DNA from: Pigmentiphaga aceris
GTDB lineage: Bacteria > Pseudomonadota > Gammaproteobacteria > Burkholderiales > Burkholderiaceae_B
DNA: 64,000 nucleotides
Reading direction: 5' to 3'
NCBI RefSeq assembly: GCF_008119665.1
Contig: NZ_CP043046.1
Coordinates: 5,394,001-5,458,000 of the forward strand
Part shown: positions 1-9,155 of the stretch, in pieces
Layout: each line of letters begins with the position of its first letter
Numbering within the stretch: the first letter of the stretch is position 1
The notes under the pieces: generated by a model
The model's database searches: none
What the model was told of the DNA's origin: nothing
The model's input: only the letters and a program-made list of their open reading frames with translations
Translations under genes and position numbers: made by a program

Positions 1-486
1 CTGTGCGCAGAACCGGTGGTCGGCCGTGACCCGTTTGCCGTGCTGCTGGCTGACGATCTGATCGATTCGGACGTGTCAGTGACCCGCCAGTTGATCGAAG
101 TTGCACAAGCCCAAGGCGGCAGCGTGCTGGGCGTGCAACAAGTGCCGCGCGCCGAGACCAACCGCTACGGCATCGTGGCAACCTCGCCGGTTGACGATCG
201 CACCGAGCGCGTTTCCCACATTGTGGAAAAGCCCGCGCCCGAGGCAGCACCGTCCACGCTGGCTGTGGTTGGCCGCTACGTGCTGGAAGGCGAAATCTTC
301 GACAAGCTGCGTCACCTGGGTACCGGTGCTGGCGGCGAAATCCAGTTGACCGACGGCATCGAAGCCCTGCTGGCCGAGCGCAAAGTGTTTGCGCACCGCT
401 ACGAAGGCGAGCGTTTCGACTGCGGCAACAAGGCTGGTTTCTTCGCAGCAACCATGGCCCTGGGCCGCAAGTACCACGGTTTCTGA
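1..486 (+). CDS. galU: UTP-glucose-1-phosphate uridylyltransferase, 3' part
   Basis: The reading frame is open from the first base of the window, so the N-terminal nucleotide-binding half lies outside it. GalU makes UDP-glucose from UTP and glucose-1-phosphate in the cytoplasm, supplying envelope polysaccharide and LPS synthesis. The visible 160 residues carry the family's C-terminal landmarks: [11 protein letters not shown] near the start, the VEKP segment, GRYVL, the [10 protein letters not shown] loop, and the closing [10 protein letters not shown] with a short tail. The stop codon is followed by an inverted repeat and tandem repeats. Identity is secure; only the 5' end is missing. Confidence 0.95.
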   Translation: MCAEPVVGRDPFAVLLADDLIDSDVSVTRQLIEVAQAQGGSVLGVQQVPRAETNRYGIVATSPVDDRTERVSHIVEKPAPEAAPSTLAVVGRYVLEGEIFDKLRHLGTGAGGEIQLTDGIEALLAERKVFAHRYEGERFDCGNKAGFFAATMALGRKYHGF

Positions 487-509
487 TAAAAGACGCAATG
501 CTCCTCTTT

Positions 510-588
510 CGCGCAACGCTCGTTGCGCGAGTTCCCTGCGTTTGAGTTTCTTGCGTTTGAGTTCCCTTCGTTTGAGTTCCCTGCGCTT
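510..588. repeat. Palindrome plus four 15-bp tandem repeats between galU and lptG
   Basis: A 9-bp perfect inverted repeat (CGCGCAACG, spacer CT, CGTTGCGCG) spans 510-529. It is followed by four imperfect copies of GAGTTCCCTGCGTTT at 529-543, 544-558, 559-573 and 574-588. The array ends 19 bases before the TTG start of lptG, in the place where a leader and ribosome binding site would normally be. Function unknown. Confidence 0.85.
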
Positions 589-607
589 CTTTGTCTAGCC
601 TGCTGCC

Positions 608-1801
608 TTGAAGACTGCCCGTCGTTACCTAGCCCGCGAGATTTATCGATCGGCTGCCGTTGTCGTGCTTGCCTTGATCGGCTTGTTCACGTTCTTTTCC
701 GTCGTTGACCAGCTCGATCAGGTAGGACGCGGCTCGTTCAAGCTCTACCACCTGTTCTATCTGGAATTCCTGGCGCTCCCGACCCGGCTGTACGACCTGT
801 TGCCGATCGGATTGCTGATCGGGGCCATTCTGGGGCTGGCGGGGCTGGCGCAGCGACACGAACTGGTGATCTTGCGGGTGTCGGGCGTAAGCGGCATGAA
901 GCTGCTGCGCATGCTGTGGCTGTCTTCGATCCCGGTGTTGGTAGGTGCGCTGCTGCTGGCGGAGTTCCTGACCCCGTTGGCTGAACTGAAGCTCAGCGAA
1001 GCCAAACTGGCGCTGCGTGGTGACGCCGGGCGCTCGAACATTCTGCGCAGCGGCTATTGGTTCCGTGAGACCAATTCCGCTGGCGGACTGCGGGTGATCA
1101 ATGTCGGTGCCTTGCGCGGATCGCACAATGCGGCGGTCGTGACGGTCTATGACTTCGATCAGGCGCAGGAACTGAAGACCTTGATGGCGGCGCAAACCGC
1201 CACCTTCGAAGCCGGAAAAATGCAGTTGCAGCAGGTGATGATCAACACCATCCACCCGCTGGGCAACCCGAATGACCCTATTTCACCCGACACCAAGCCG
1301 GTCGAGGTGCATTCGGAAGCCACGCACGAAATCAGCACCACCCTGACGCCTGAGCTGCTGCTGGCGCGGGTGCTGACCCCTGAACGCATGTCGTTCCTGA
1401 ATCTATTCGAATATATCCAGTACCTGAGCGACAACCACCTGACTGCCGACCGGCAGATTGTGGCGGTGTGGCGCAAGCTGATCTATCCGTTCACCTTGCT
1501 GGTGATGATCGCCATTGCCGCCCCGCTGGGGTTTGTGCAGACCCGTAAAGGTGGCGTGGGCACCAAGGTGTTCGCGGGCATTTTGCTGGGTGTGGGCTTC
1601 TTCCTGCTGAATCAGCTGTCGCTGAACATCGGCATGCTGAACAAATGGCCGGCCTGGGTGACGGCCATCGTACCGAACGCGTTTGCGCTGGTCTTGGCCA
1701 TGACCGCCCTGCTGCTGATGGAAAACCGTAACGCCATTGCCTTGAAGATGGCCCGGCTGACCGGACGTAAACCGCCCCCACCGCGCCAGGCTCCGACATG
1801 A
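608..1801 (+). CDS. lptG: LPS export ABC transporter permease LptG
   Basis: LptG is one of the two inner-membrane permeases of the LptB2FG machine that extracts lipopolysaccharide and passes it to the LptC-A-D bridge. The 397-residue product begins with the typical [11 protein letters not shown] amphipathic start and a first membrane segment (about residues 17-33). Two more follow, then a periplasmic beta-jellyroll region (about 130-270), and three C-terminal membrane segments ending in a basic, proline-rich tail. The start is a TTG with no clear Shine-Dalgarno, chosen because the family N-terminus begins exactly there. The stop overlaps the apaH start by four bases. lptF, usually the gene just before it, is not here; galU is. 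Confidence 0.93.
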   Translation: MKTARRYLAREIYRSAAVVVLALIGLFTFFSVVDQLDQVGRGSFKLYHLFYLEFLALPTRLYDLLPIGLLIGAILGLAGLAQRHELVILRVSGVSGMKLLRMLWLSSIPVLVGALLLAEFLTPLAELKLSEAKLALRGDAGRSNILRSGYWFRETNSAGGLRVINVGALRGSHNAAVVTVYDFDQAQELKTLMAAQTATFEAGKMQLQQVMINTIHPLGNPNDPISPDTKPVEVHSEATHEISTTLTPELLLARVLTPERMSFLNLFEYIQYLSDNHLTADRQIVAVWRKLIYPFTLLVMIAIAAPLGFVQTRKGGVGTKVFAGILLGVGFFLLNQLSLNIGMLNKWPAWVTAIVPNAFALVLAMTALLLMENRNAIALKMARLTGRKPPPPRQAPT

Positions 1802-2616
1802 GTACCTGGGTAGTGGGCGATTTGCAGGGATGTTGTGAATCCCTGGATGCGTTGTTGGCGCAGCCCTCGATTGCGGCCGACGCCGACGCACGGTTCTGGT
1901 TTGCGGGTGATCTGGTCAATCGGGGGCCTGCTTCGCTGGCCACCCTGCGACGCGTCAAGGCCATGGGTGCGCGTGCACTGACGGTGCTGGGCAACCACGA
2001 CCTGCACTTGCTGGCAGTTGCCGCTGGCATTCGTCCCGCCAGCAAGTCGGACACCATCCAGGAAATTCTGGACGCCCCGGATGCGATCGAGCTGATCGAC
2101 TGGCTGCGCATGCAGCCGCTGGCCCATTTCGAGAACGGACACTTGCTGGTGCATGCCGGTGTGCTGCCGGACTGGACCGCCGAACAAGCCGTGGCGCTGG
2201 CCGATGAGATCGGTGCAGTGCTGCGCGGCCCGCTTTGGCAGGCGTTTCTCAGCCAGATGTACGGCAACGAGCCGCGTCGCTGGAAGGACAGCCTGCAGGG
2301 CAGTGACCGCCTGCGTGTGATCGTGAACGCGCTGACCCGAATGCGATTCTGTTCCGCCAAGGGCGAAATCGACTTCAAGACTAAAGACTCGGCCAAGGCA
2401 CCGTCGGGCCTGTACCCCTGGTTTGACGTACCAAAACGCGCCACCAACGATGTGACTGTGGTTTTTGGGCACTGGTCGACGCTGGGGGTGGTGGAACGGC
2501 CCAATCTGCTGGCGCTGGATTCCGGCTGTGTCTGGGGTGGCCAATTGACGGCTATCTGCCTGGAAACCCGTGAAAAAGTGCAGATTCAGTGCCCGCAATA
2601 CCAAAAACCCGGATGA
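1798..2616 (+). CDS. apaH: Symmetrical bis(5'-nucleosyl)-tetraphosphatase
   Basis: ApaH hydrolyses diadenosine tetraphosphate to two ADP and also removes Np4 caps from RNA 5' ends. The 272 residues show the calcineurin-like metallophosphatase motifs in order: GDLQGC near residue 8 (normally GDxHG or GDLQG in this family), [15 protein letters not shown] at about 119-121, and GHW near residue 223. Length matches the family (about 270-280). The start ATG overlaps the lptG stop as ATGA, suggesting translational coupling with that gene. Confidence 0.95.
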   Translation: MSTWVVGDLQGCCESLDALLAQPSIAADADARFWFAGDLVNRGPASLATLRRVKAMGARALTVLGNHDLHLLAVAAGIRPASKSDTIQEILDAPDAIELIDWLRMQPLAHFENGHLLVHAGVLPDWTAEQAVALADEIGAVLRGPLWQAFLSQMYGNEPRRWKDSLQGSDRLRVIVNALTRMRFCSAKGEIDFKTKDSAKAPSGLYPWFDVPKRATNDVTVVFGHWSTLGVVERPNLLALDSGCVWGGQLTAICLETREKVQIQCPQYQKPG

Positions 2617-2723
2617 TTTGCGGCATTGCCGCGACAATTACCCGGTAAAGCCACGTCTGTTCCCAAGACAGCGGCTCGGCCGTGCGTCTATGCTCGGCAG
2701 ATAGATTCCTGCGAGACATTCCA

Positions 2724-3338
2724 ATGAATATTTTCCGGCTGGCCTCGCTGGCCTTTGTTGCGCTCTGGCTTGCCGGATGCGCCCCGCGTGGCGACCTGCT
2801 TGCCGATGACGATATGCAGCCGAGCGAGCAACAACGCCTGCGTACCTTGCCGCAGTGGGACAGGCTTGCCAATGAATCGGCCATCCCCGGTGGCACGCCC
2901 GCCGCTGAAGTTCAGGTGATCGAGCGACGACGCCTGCGCGCGCTCCAGCAATGGGACAGGCTTGCCAACGAGGTTGCCGCACGCGCATCCGAGGCTGTCC
3001 GTCGCCAGGAAGGTCCGCCGATGCCGGTGTATGTATCCGGTACGCGCGCCACGCCCTTTGACGACAGTTTCGTAGAACTGCTGCGCACGCGCCTGGTGGA
3101 CCATAACGTTCCGGTTGCCACGTCGCTGATCGCCGGCGGGCTGGAGCTTCGCTTCGATGCCCAGGTGATTTCCCAGCAGAACGAAGTGCTGATCAGCACC
3201 GCGCTTCAGAACAACGACCTGTATCTGTCGCGCACGTCGAATTCCTACCGCATTACGCGCGCGGAGCAGTCGCTGTATTACCGTGCGCCGCCTCCGGTGC
3301 CCACGGTCGTGAAAACCTGGCAGACGGTGCAATGGTGA
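2724..3338 (+). CDS. Small lipoprotein with an internal 16-residue repeat
   Basis: The start at 2724 is preferred over in-frame codons upstream because it gives a textbook lipoprotein signal: MNIFRLASLAFVALWLAG followed by the lipobox Cys. The mature part contains two near-identical segments, QRLRTLPQWDRLANES and RRLRALQQWDRLANEV, about 29 residues apart. A beta-rich C-terminal region containing VYVSGTRATPFDDSFVELL follows. That region resembles proteins encoded beside FlgO family members. It overlaps the next lipoprotein gene by a few bases, so the two are probably co-translated and act together at the outer membrane. No specific function is recognised. Confidence 0.75.
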   Translation: MNIFRLASLAFVALWLAGCAPRGDLLADDDMQPSEQQRLRTLPQWDRLANESAIPGGTPAAEVQVIERRRLRALQQWDRLANEVAARASEAVRRQEGPPMPVYVSGTRATPFDDSFVELLRTRLVDHNVPVATSLIAGGLELRFDAQVISQQNEVLISTALQNNDLYLSRTSNSYRITRAEQSLYYRAPPPVPTVVKTWQTVQW

Positions 3339-3901
3339 TGAATCGACGAGTTTTTTGTGCTGCCGCGCTGGGCGCATCGGCCCTGGCGCTGGCGGGCTGC
3401 GCCCCTACGCCTGAACAGGCCGCTGTACGCACGGATCTGATTGCTGCCAACTACGAGGCCGTCGACATCCTGCTGGCGGGGGTGCAGCTGGCACCGAACG
3501 AGCCGCTGCTGGTGGCCACCCTGGTGAGCCTGGATTCGCTCAACGAGTCGTCGCGCCTGGGGCGGCTGTTCTCGGAGCAGATTTCCAGCCGGATCACCGC
3601 GCACGGCCATGCGGTCGAAGAACTGAAGCTGCGTGAAAACCTGTTCATTCAGCAGGAAGGCGCGCTGCTGCTGTCGCGTGAAGTGCGTGAACTGACGCAG
3701 ACGCATCGTGCGCAGGCCGTTGTGGTGGGCACCTACGCATCGTCGCGCAACATGCTGTATATCAGCCTGAAAATCGTGGTGCCGAACGGCAACCGCGTGG
3801 TGGCGGCGCATGACTATGCCATGCCCATCGACACCAATATCCGCGACCTGCTGATGGTGCGGTCAATGGGTTACGGCGGCTACGGCAAGATCGTTCGTTA
3901 A
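3332..3901 (+). CDS. FlgO-family outer-membrane lipoprotein
   Basis: The product (189 residues; an ATG six bases downstream at 3338 is equally possible) has a lipoprotein signal, RRVFCAAALGASALALAG followed by Cys. The mature domain resembles the FlgO domain, with ANYEAVDIL, a LSREVRELTQTHRAQAVVVGTY segment and a VPNGNRVVAAHDYAMP region. FlgO family proteins are outer-membrane lipoproteins first described next to flagellar genes, but many, like this one, are not in a flagellar cluster. The start overlaps the stop of the upstream lipoprotein gene. Family assignment is from motif memory, hence the moderate confidence. Confidence 0.7.
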   Translation: MVMNRRVFCAAALGASALALAGCAPTPEQAAVRTDLIAANYEAVDILLAGVQLAPNEPLLVATLVSLDSLNESSRLGRLFSEQISSRITAHGHAVEELKLRENLFIQQEGALLLSREVRELTQTHRAQAVVVGTYASSRNMLYISLKIVVPNGNRVVAAHDYAMPIDTNIRDLLMVRSMGYGGYGKIVR

Positions 3902-3995
3902 CGGTAGTTGGAACATTGCATGTCGTCAGCAGGTGGCGATATGCAATCTTCGGTGGTGCGTTTGGACGACGGGTGAGCTTGGCCAGCAGGTGAGC

Positions 3996-4781
3996 TCAGA
4001 CCACCTGCGCGACACGCGCCTCGGTTGCCGGCTCGGCAACTTCTTTGATGACTTCGCGCCGGATGGCTTCATAAGCCCGGCGCGCAACCACCTGGCGTTG
4101 CACATCGGGTTCGTCGGTACCTGCCAGTTCGGGCAGAAACACCACATCCACCGACACACCACCACCGCCCCACAGCTTCCACACGTTCTGCGCCAGGGAC
4201 TGATCGCCCACATACGCGGCGAAGTCACTGCGTTTACCGTGATGGCGATAGCACAGCGCCACCGGCTGAATCGCAGCACCACTGCGCAAGGCGGCTTCGA
4301 ACAAGCCGCCGTGGAAGTGCAGCACGTCCAGGCCATCGGATGTCGTGCCTTCGGGGAACAGGCCAATACGCTGGCCGCGCTCGAAGCGTTCGCGCATCAA
4401 TTCGCTGATACGCGGCACGGCGCGGCGGTTGCCGCGTTCGATGAACAACGTGCCCACGGACGCTACCAGCAAGCCCAGCACCGGCCAGTTGCGGATTTCC
4501 TGTTTGGCGATGAACGAGGTGGATTGCACCCCGTTCAACAGGAAAATATCGACCCAGGACACGTGATTGGCAATCCACAGACCGCCTTTGCCGGTCAGCG
4601 GTTTACCGCGCACATTCACGCGCACGCCAGACAGGCGCAGCAAGCCGCGCGACCACCAGCTGACCAGACGCGCGCGCCGATCCTGACCCGCCCAGCTGTA
4701 CAGCAGCAGCATCACAACGAATGCGAGCAACAGCCAGCACAGCACGGCCACCAGATGAACACCGAAACGAAGGACTTGCAT
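3996..4781 (-). CDS. plsC: 1-acyl-sn-glycerol-3-phosphate acyltransferase (PlsC family)
   Basis: The protein transfers an acyl chain to lysophosphatidic acid at the inner membrane, giving phosphatidate for phospholipid synthesis. It has a hydrophobic N-terminus (residues 5-30), the catalytic HX4D box within NHVSWVD (72-78), the substrate motif FPEGTTS (142-148), and a conserved SFIAKQEIRNWP segment. Its 261 residues match the family. It lies 16 bp downstream of pyrC' on the same strand and is probably the last gene of that operon; the genes on its other side are convergent. Confidence 0.92.
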   Translation of the reverse strand: MQVLRFGVHLVAVLCWLLLAFVVMLLLYSWAGQDRRARLVSWWSRGLLRLSGVRVNVRGKPLTGKGGLWIANHVSWVDIFLLNGVQSTSFIAKQEIRNWPVLGLLVASVGTLFIERGNRRAVPRISELMRERFERGQRIGLFPEGTTSDGLDVLHFHGGLFEAALRSGAAIQPVALCYRHHGKRSDFAAYVGDQSLAQNVWKLWGGGGVSVDVVFLPELAGTDEPDVQRQVVARRAYEAIRREVIKEVAEPATEARVAQVV

Positions 4782-4797
4782 CAGACGCGCGCCGCCA

Positions 4798-6090
4798 TCA
4801 CGCAGGCAGTTCGTACACGATCTGCCCGGCCACCACGGTGGTGCGCACCCGGGCGGGCAGCTCCATGCCGAGGAACGGCGTGTGTTTGCCCTGGCTGAGC
4901 AGCGTCGAATCGTTCACCGTCCAGTAGGTGTCGAGATCGACCACGCACAGGTCGGCGAGCGAGCCCTTGCCCAACTGACCGCAAGACGGCAATACCTTGC
5001 TGCCCAGCACCCGAGCCGGGTCGATGGTGACGCGCGCAATGGCATCGCTCAAAGAGTGACCACCGTCCATGGCCCACTTCACGGCCAGCGACAGCAGCAA
5101 TTCCAGACCGGTGGCACCGGCTTCTGCCTCGGCAAACGGCAACAGCTTGTTGTCGTCATCGACAGGCGTGTGATCCGAGCAGATGGCATCGATGACGCCG
5201 TTGGCCAGGCCAGCACGGATCGCATCGCGGTCGCGCTGACCACGCAGCGGCGGAATCAAACGGCAGTGGGAATCAAAGTAGCCGATGTCCACGTCGGTCA
5301 GATGCACGTGATGGGCGCTGACGTCGCAGGTAACGGGCAGACCTTCGGCACGTGCCTGGCGAATCAATTCCAGGCCAGCCGCGCTGGAAATACGGCACAG
5401 GTGCAGGCGTGCACCGGTGGCGCGTTGCAGCTCGAAAATGGTGTGCAGCGCAATGGTTTCGGCCATGACAGGGATGCCCGACAAGCCCAGACGCGAGGCC
5501 ATCGGGCCGGCGGCGGCGACACCATCACGGGTCAGCCACGGGTCTTGGGGACGCAGCCACAGCGCGTAGTCGAAGGTCTTGGCGTACTGCATGGCGCGCA
5601 GCAGCACGTTGATGTCGGTAATCGCCACATCGGCTTGCGAGAAGGCCACGCACCCGGCTTCGGTCAATTCGGCCATCTCGGTGATGACTTCGCCTTTCAG
5701 GCCGACGGTCATGGCGCCCAGCGGATACAGATGCGCCTGGTTCAACAGCCGGGCACGATGCTTCAGCATCTCGACCAGACCGGGTTCGTCCAGCGTGGGA
5801 TCGGTATCGGGCGGCAGCACCAGGCTGGTGACACCACCGGCCAACGCCGCGCGCATCTCGGATTCCAGCGTGGCGCGGTATTCGAAACCGGGCTCGCGCA
5901 GTCGCGCCGACAAATCGACCAGCCCGGGCAATACCGCCAGGCCCTTGGCGTCGATGACGCGGTCGGCCACAAAATCGGCCGGCGCATCGCCGATGCCGAT
6001 CACCCTGCCGGCTGCGATGAATACGTCGTGCAAACCGTCGACACCATTGGCCGGATCGATCAGGCGACCGCCTTGAATATGCAGTTTCAT
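4798..6090 (-). CDS. pyrC': Dihydroorotase-like protein PyrC' (probably non-catalytic)
   Basis: This 430-residue amidohydrolase-fold protein is a type I dihydroorotase homologue. The zinc motif D-x-H-x-H expected before LREPG reads DLSAR at residues 59-63, so both metal-binding histidines are lost. Later motifs (HLCRISSAAG, CDVSAHHVHLT, ICSDHTPVD, EAGATGLE) are kept. Such PyrC' proteins are known, notably in Pseudomonas, as structural partners of aspartate transcarbamoylase rather than enzymes. The start is fixed by a GGAGGGG ribosome binding site ahead of the ATG at 6090. It sits 4 bp after pyrB, as a partner subunit would. A catalytic dihydroorotase must be encoded elsewhere. Confidence 0.92.
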   Translation of the reverse strand: MKLHIQGGRLIDPANGVDGLHDVFIAAGRVIGIGDAPADFVADRVIDAKGLAVLPGLVDLSARLREPGFEYRATLESEMRAALAGGVTSLVLPPDTDPTLDEPGLVEMLKHRARLLNQAHLYPLGAMTVGLKGEVITEMAELTEAGCVAFSQADVAITDINVLLRAMQYAKTFDYALWLRPQDPWLTRDGVAAAGPMASRLGLSGIPVMAETIALHTIFELQRATGARLHLCRISSAAGLELIRQARAEGLPVTCDVSAHHVHLTDVDIGYFDSHCRLIPPLRGQRDRDAIRAGLANGVIDAICSDHTPVDDDNKLLPFAEAEAGATGLELLLSLAVKWAMDGGHSLSDAIARVTIDPARVLGSKVLPSCGQLGKGSLADLCVVDLDTYWTVNDSTLLSQGKHTPFLGMELPARVRTTVVAGQIVYELPA

Positions 6091-6094
6091 GGCC

Positions 6095-7042
6095 TCACGC
6101 CCCTCCAACAATGCTCATGACGGCCATGCGGACCGCAATGCCGAACGTGACCTGATTCAGGATCACAGCCTGCTTGCCATCGGCCACGGCCGACTCGATT
6201 TCCACCCCGCGATTCATCGGGCCGGGGTGCATCACGATGGCGTCAGGAGCCGCCAGCGCAAGCTTCTCCTGCGTCAGGCCGTAGTGCTTGAAGTATTCCT
6301 GCGCCGACGGCAGCAGCGCACCGCGCATGCGCTCGTTCTGCAGGCGCAACATGATGATCACGTCCACGCCACGCAGGCCTTCTTCCATGTCGGTGTAGAC
6401 CTTCACACCCATCTGCTCCATGCCTGCGGGCAGCAAGGTCAACGGGCCGATGGCACGGATTTCCGGCACACCCAGGGTGGACAGCGCATGGATGTCCGAA
6501 CGTGCCACGCGCGAATGCAGAATGTCGCCCACGATGGCCACACGAAGGTTGTGGAACTCCTTCTTGTAGTGACGGATCGTGTACATGTCCAACAAGCCCT
6601 GCGTGGGATGCGCATGGCGGCCGTCACCGGCGTTGATCACGTGCAGATGCGGGGCAACGTGCTGGGCGATCAGGTGCGGGGCACCGCTGGACGCATGGCG
6701 CACCACGAACATGTCGGCCTGCATGGCCGACAGATTGTTGATGGTGTCCAAGAGCGACTCGCCCTTGCTGGTCGAGGACGCATTGATGTTCAGGTTGTAC
6801 ACATCGGCCGACAGGCGCTTGGCCGCGATCTCGAAGGTGGTACGCGTGCGCGTGCTGTTCTCGAAGAACAGGTTGAACACGCTTTTGCCGCGCAGCAGCG
6901 GCAGCTTCTTCACGTCGCGTTCGGCCAGCGGCACGAAGGATTCGGCGGTGTCCAGGATGTGCGTGACGATGTCGCGCGGCAGCCCTTCAATGGTCAGCAG
7001 GTGCGTCAGCTCGCCGTGCTTGTTCAGTTGCGGGTTACGCAT
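6095..7042 (-). CDS. pyrB: Aspartate carbamoyltransferase catalytic subunit
   Basis: PyrB condenses carbamoyl phosphate with aspartate, the committed step of pyrimidine synthesis. The 315-residue protein shows the carbamoyl-phosphate loop [12 protein letters not shown], the HPTQGLLD motif, the LRLQNERM motif, and HPGPMNRG near the C-terminus. The start at 7042 overlaps the last bases of pyrR by 8 bp; a longer frame upstream lies inside pyrR and has no family similarity. Close packing with pyrR and pyrC' indicates a single operon and supports a PyrB-PyrC' complex. Confidence 0.97.
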   Translation of the reverse strand: MRNPQLNKHGELTHLLTIEGLPRDIVTHILDTAESFVPLAERDVKKLPLLRGKSVFNLFFENSTRTRTTFEIAAKRLSADVYNLNINASSTSKGESLLDTINNLSAMQADMFVVRHASSGAPHLIAQHVAPHLHVINAGDGRHAHPTQGLLDMYTIRHYKKEFHNLRVAIVGDILHSRVARSDIHALSTLGVPEIRAIGPLTLLPAGMEQMGVKVYTDMEEGLRGVDVIIMLRLQNERMRGALLPSAQEYFKHYGLTQEKLALAAPDAIVMHPGPMNRGVEIESAVADGKQAVILNQVTFGIAVRMAVMSIVGGA

Positions 7043-7577
7043 CGCGAGACTCCGGGATGGGTTCGAAGGTAAGCACAAAACGGGCGTCCTGCTGCGACAG
7101 CACCACGCTGGTGCCGGCCGCGACGTCCAGGTGAGCAGCCACAAAGCCGGCTTCCACCGGCAATTCTCGGCCGGCACGTTCCACCAGCACCGCCAGGCGG
7201 ATGGATGCCGGACGGCCATAGTCGAACAACTCGTTCATGGCAGCACGGATGGTGCGCCCGGTGTACAGCACGTCGTCGATCACGATGATGTGCTTGTCGT
7301 CCACCGGGAACGAGATGTCGGACGGCTTGACCTGCGTGTGCAGGCCGATGCGGTCGTAGTCGTCACGGTAGAAGCTGATGTCGAGTGTGCCCAGTGCAGA
7401 CGCCAGCCCCAGGTCGGCATGCAGCCGTTCGGCCAGCCAGGCACCACCGGAATGCAGGCCGACCAGGTGGACGCTGCCAGCGGGCAGCGCGTCGATCCAC
7501 CCACGCATGGCGTCACGCAGCACGGCATACAGGGCTTCGGCGTCTGGCGCCGGCGAAGGACTGGCGGAGAGGGTCAT
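7035..7577 (-). CDS. pyrR: PyrR pyrimidine operon regulator / uracil phosphoribosyltransferase
   Basis: The 180-residue protein belongs to the type I phosphoribosyltransferase fold. The PRPP-binding loop [17 protein letters not shown] is intact, as are the hood residues around [10 protein letters not shown]. In Gram-positive bacteria PyrR binds pyr mRNA to cause attenuation; in proteobacteria its role is less clear and it may mainly salvage uracil. I saw no obvious PyrR-binding loop in this window. The start codon shares a base with the ruvX stop (TGATG) and its end overlaps pyrB. Confidence 0.94.
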   Translation of the reverse strand: MTLSASPSPAPDAEALYAVLRDAMRGWIDALPAGSVHLVGLHSGGAWLAERLHADLGLASALGTLDISFYRDDYDRIGLHTQVKPSDISFPVDDKHIIVIDDVLYTGRTIRAAMNELFDYGRPASIRLAVLVERAGRELPVEAGFVAAHLDVAAGTSVVLSQQDARFVLTFEPIPESRDA

Positions 7578-8116
7578 CAGGAACTCGTCTCGGGGGAAAT
7601 GGGGGGCGGGGCGTCGGAAGACTGCGCAGCGACAGGCGGCGCATCAGCACCCTCGCCGTCTGGCACTGACGCCGCTGGCGACTTCGCAACCGGCATCGCT
7701 GTGGGCAGCTCAATGGCCAGCGGATCGTCGAAATAACGCTGCAAAATCACGGCAGCAGCCAAGGCGTCGTCGCCTTCGCCACGTTTCAGTTTCCGCTGGG
7801 ACTGCGCGATCATCGACGAATACCGCTCGTCCACCAGCACCACCGGCAGGCCAAAGCGGCCATAGATCTGATTGGCGAAACGGCGGCATTGGACTGTCAT
7901 GGGCTGCTCGCCGCCGTCGGCGGCCAAAGACAGGCCGACCACGATGCGCTGCGGTTGCCATTCCTTGAACAAGGCGGCAATCCGGGCGAATCGGGAATCA
8001 CGGGTGCCGGCAGGAATGATTTCAAGCGGCCGGGCTTCGCGCATCAGCGTATTGCCCATGGCCACGCCGATTCGCTTCACACCGATGTCAAAGGCCAACA
8101 GGGTTTCTTCAGGCAT
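7577..8116 (-). CDS. ruvX: RuvX/YqgF RNase H-fold nuclease
   Basis: YqgF family proteins adopt an RNase H fold and are implicated in pre-16S rRNA maturation and Holliday junction processing. The start at 8116 is set by the conserved opening LAFDIGVKRIGVAMGN. Further motifs are IVVGLSLAADGGEQ and LVDERYSSMIAQ, and an Asp pair follows KRGEGDDALAA. After about residue 140 there is an extra proline/alanine/serine-rich tail of roughly 40 residues, which makes it 179 residues against the usual 135-150. It overlaps yqgE by 8 bp and pyrR by one base. Confidence 0.92.
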   Translation of the reverse strand: MPEETLLAFDIGVKRIGVAMGNTLMREARPLEIIPAGTRDSRFARIAALFKEWQPQRIVVGLSLAADGGEQPMTVQCRRFANQIYGRFGLPVVLVDERYSSMIAQSQRKLKRGEGDDALAAAVILQRYFDDPLAIELPTAMPVAKSPAASVPDGEGADAPPVAAQSSDAPPPISPETSS

Positions 8117-8678
8117 GCCCTGCTTCACCCGCCAGCATGATGGGATCGATGCCAAGCAGGCGCAGCGCAGCGGTGAAGCGGTCGCTGGCGGGCACATCGA
8201 AGATCACGGCCGGGTCGGCCAGCACGCTCAGCCAGGCGTTTTGCGCAATTTCGGATTCAAGCTGACCCGCTTCCCAGCCCGAATACCCCAGTGTGACCAG
8301 GATTTGCGCCGGCCCTTCGCCATTGGCAACTGCCTGCAGCACATCGCGAGAGGTGGTCAGCGCCAGGCCCGAGCCCACCGCCAGACTGGAACCATAGGCA
8401 CCAATCGGAGCGTGCAGCACAAAACCGCGGTCGGTATGCACCGGACCGCCGAAATACACCGGGGAATCCTTGATCGGCGACGATTCGAGCGGCATGTCGA
8501 TACGCTCGAACAGCGTCGCCATGCTCAGATCGGTAGGCCGATTGATGACCAGGCCTAGCGCTCCGTCGGCATTGTGTTCGCACACATAGATGACGGCACC
8601 AGCAAAGTTCGGATCGACCATGCCGGGCATGGCGATCAGGAACTGATTCGATAAATCGATGGGAGAGGCGTCGCTCAT
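8109..8678 (-). CDS. yqgE: UPF0301/AlgH-family protein YqgE
   Basis: YqgE (AlgH) is a conserved cytoplasmic protein of unknown biochemical role, nearly always encoded beside ruvX, as here. The 189 residues carry the hallmark NQFLIAMPGMVDPNFAGAV start, the ALGLVINRPTDLSM loop, the VYFGGPVHTDRGFVLH motif and the GYSGWEAGQLE motif. It overlaps ruvX by 8 bp, so the two are probably translationally coupled. Confidence 0.95.
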   Translation of the reverse strand: MSDASPIDLSNQFLIAMPGMVDPNFAGAVIYVCEHNADGALGLVINRPTDLSMATLFERIDMPLESSPIKDSPVYFGGPVHTDRGFVLHAPIGAYGSSLAVGSGLALTTSRDVLQAVANGEGPAQILVTLGYSGWEAGQLESEIAQNAWLSVLADPAVIFDVPASDRFTAALRLLGIDPIMLAGEAGHA

Positions 8679-8877
8679 GGCTTTATTGTAATGCGAGGGT
8701 GAAGCCGGTCAGGCTGCATATGCCTAATATGCCTATGTAGCACGCGCCTATGAATACAGGCGTATCAGGCTAGACATATCAGGCGCATTGCCTTGTCGCG
8801 GCACACGCAGACCGCCACAGCATTCACCACAAGGTGGACGTCCGACGAGGTCGGCAGACGCTTGCAGAATTTTCAGC
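8679..8877. other. Non-coding gap with short direct and inverted repeats
   Basis: No gene is apparent between yqgE and the rubredoxin gene. The gap holds two adjacent copies of ATATGCCTA (8718-8726 and 8727-8735), a small stem CGCCT/AGGCG (8745-8749 with 8758-8762), and two ATCAGGC copies near 8764 and 8778. The stretch may contain the rubredoxin transcript end and the yqgE promoter, but no clear -35/-10 pair or T-tract terminator was seen. Confidence 0.5.
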
Positions 8878-9042
8878 TCAGACTTCGACCATCTCGAAAT
8901 CTTCCTTGCGCGCATTGCACTCCGGACAGACCCAGTTGGGCGGCACGTCTTCCCACCGGGTGCCGGGCGCAATACCGTCTTCGGGCCAACCGGTTTCCTC
9001 GTCGTATATCCAGCCGCAGATGAGACACATCCAGGTACGCAT
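8878..9042 (-). CDS. Rubredoxin
   Basis: A 54-residue iron protein with the two classic Cys pairs, CLICGW near the start and CPEC near residue 40, which bind a single Fe for one-electron transfer. The sequence between them ([19 protein letters not shown]) is typical of the family. The start at 9042 is chosen by the [10 protein letters not shown] family N-terminus; an ATG at 9063 with a GGGGA upstream would add seven residues. It is divergent from the thiD-like gene, as is common in this bacterial family. Confidence 0.94.
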   Translation of the reverse strand: MRTWMCLICGWIYDEETGWPEDGIAPGTRWEDVPPNWVCPECNARKEDFEMVEV

Positions 9043-9155
9043 TGGGGGTTCTTTGGTGAGCATCAATTAGAATCCCCAATCTTACCGAATCACCGTGGAC
9101 CGCGTGCCCGTCTTCCAGCGCATGCGCAATCCCGTTTCTGGCTGTTGCACACAGT

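Noticed and set aside
2688..3377. Long minus-strand open frame opposite the lipoprotein gene
   Set aside because: Arg/His/Gln-rich shadow of a GC-rich gene; the plus strand has clear signal peptides.
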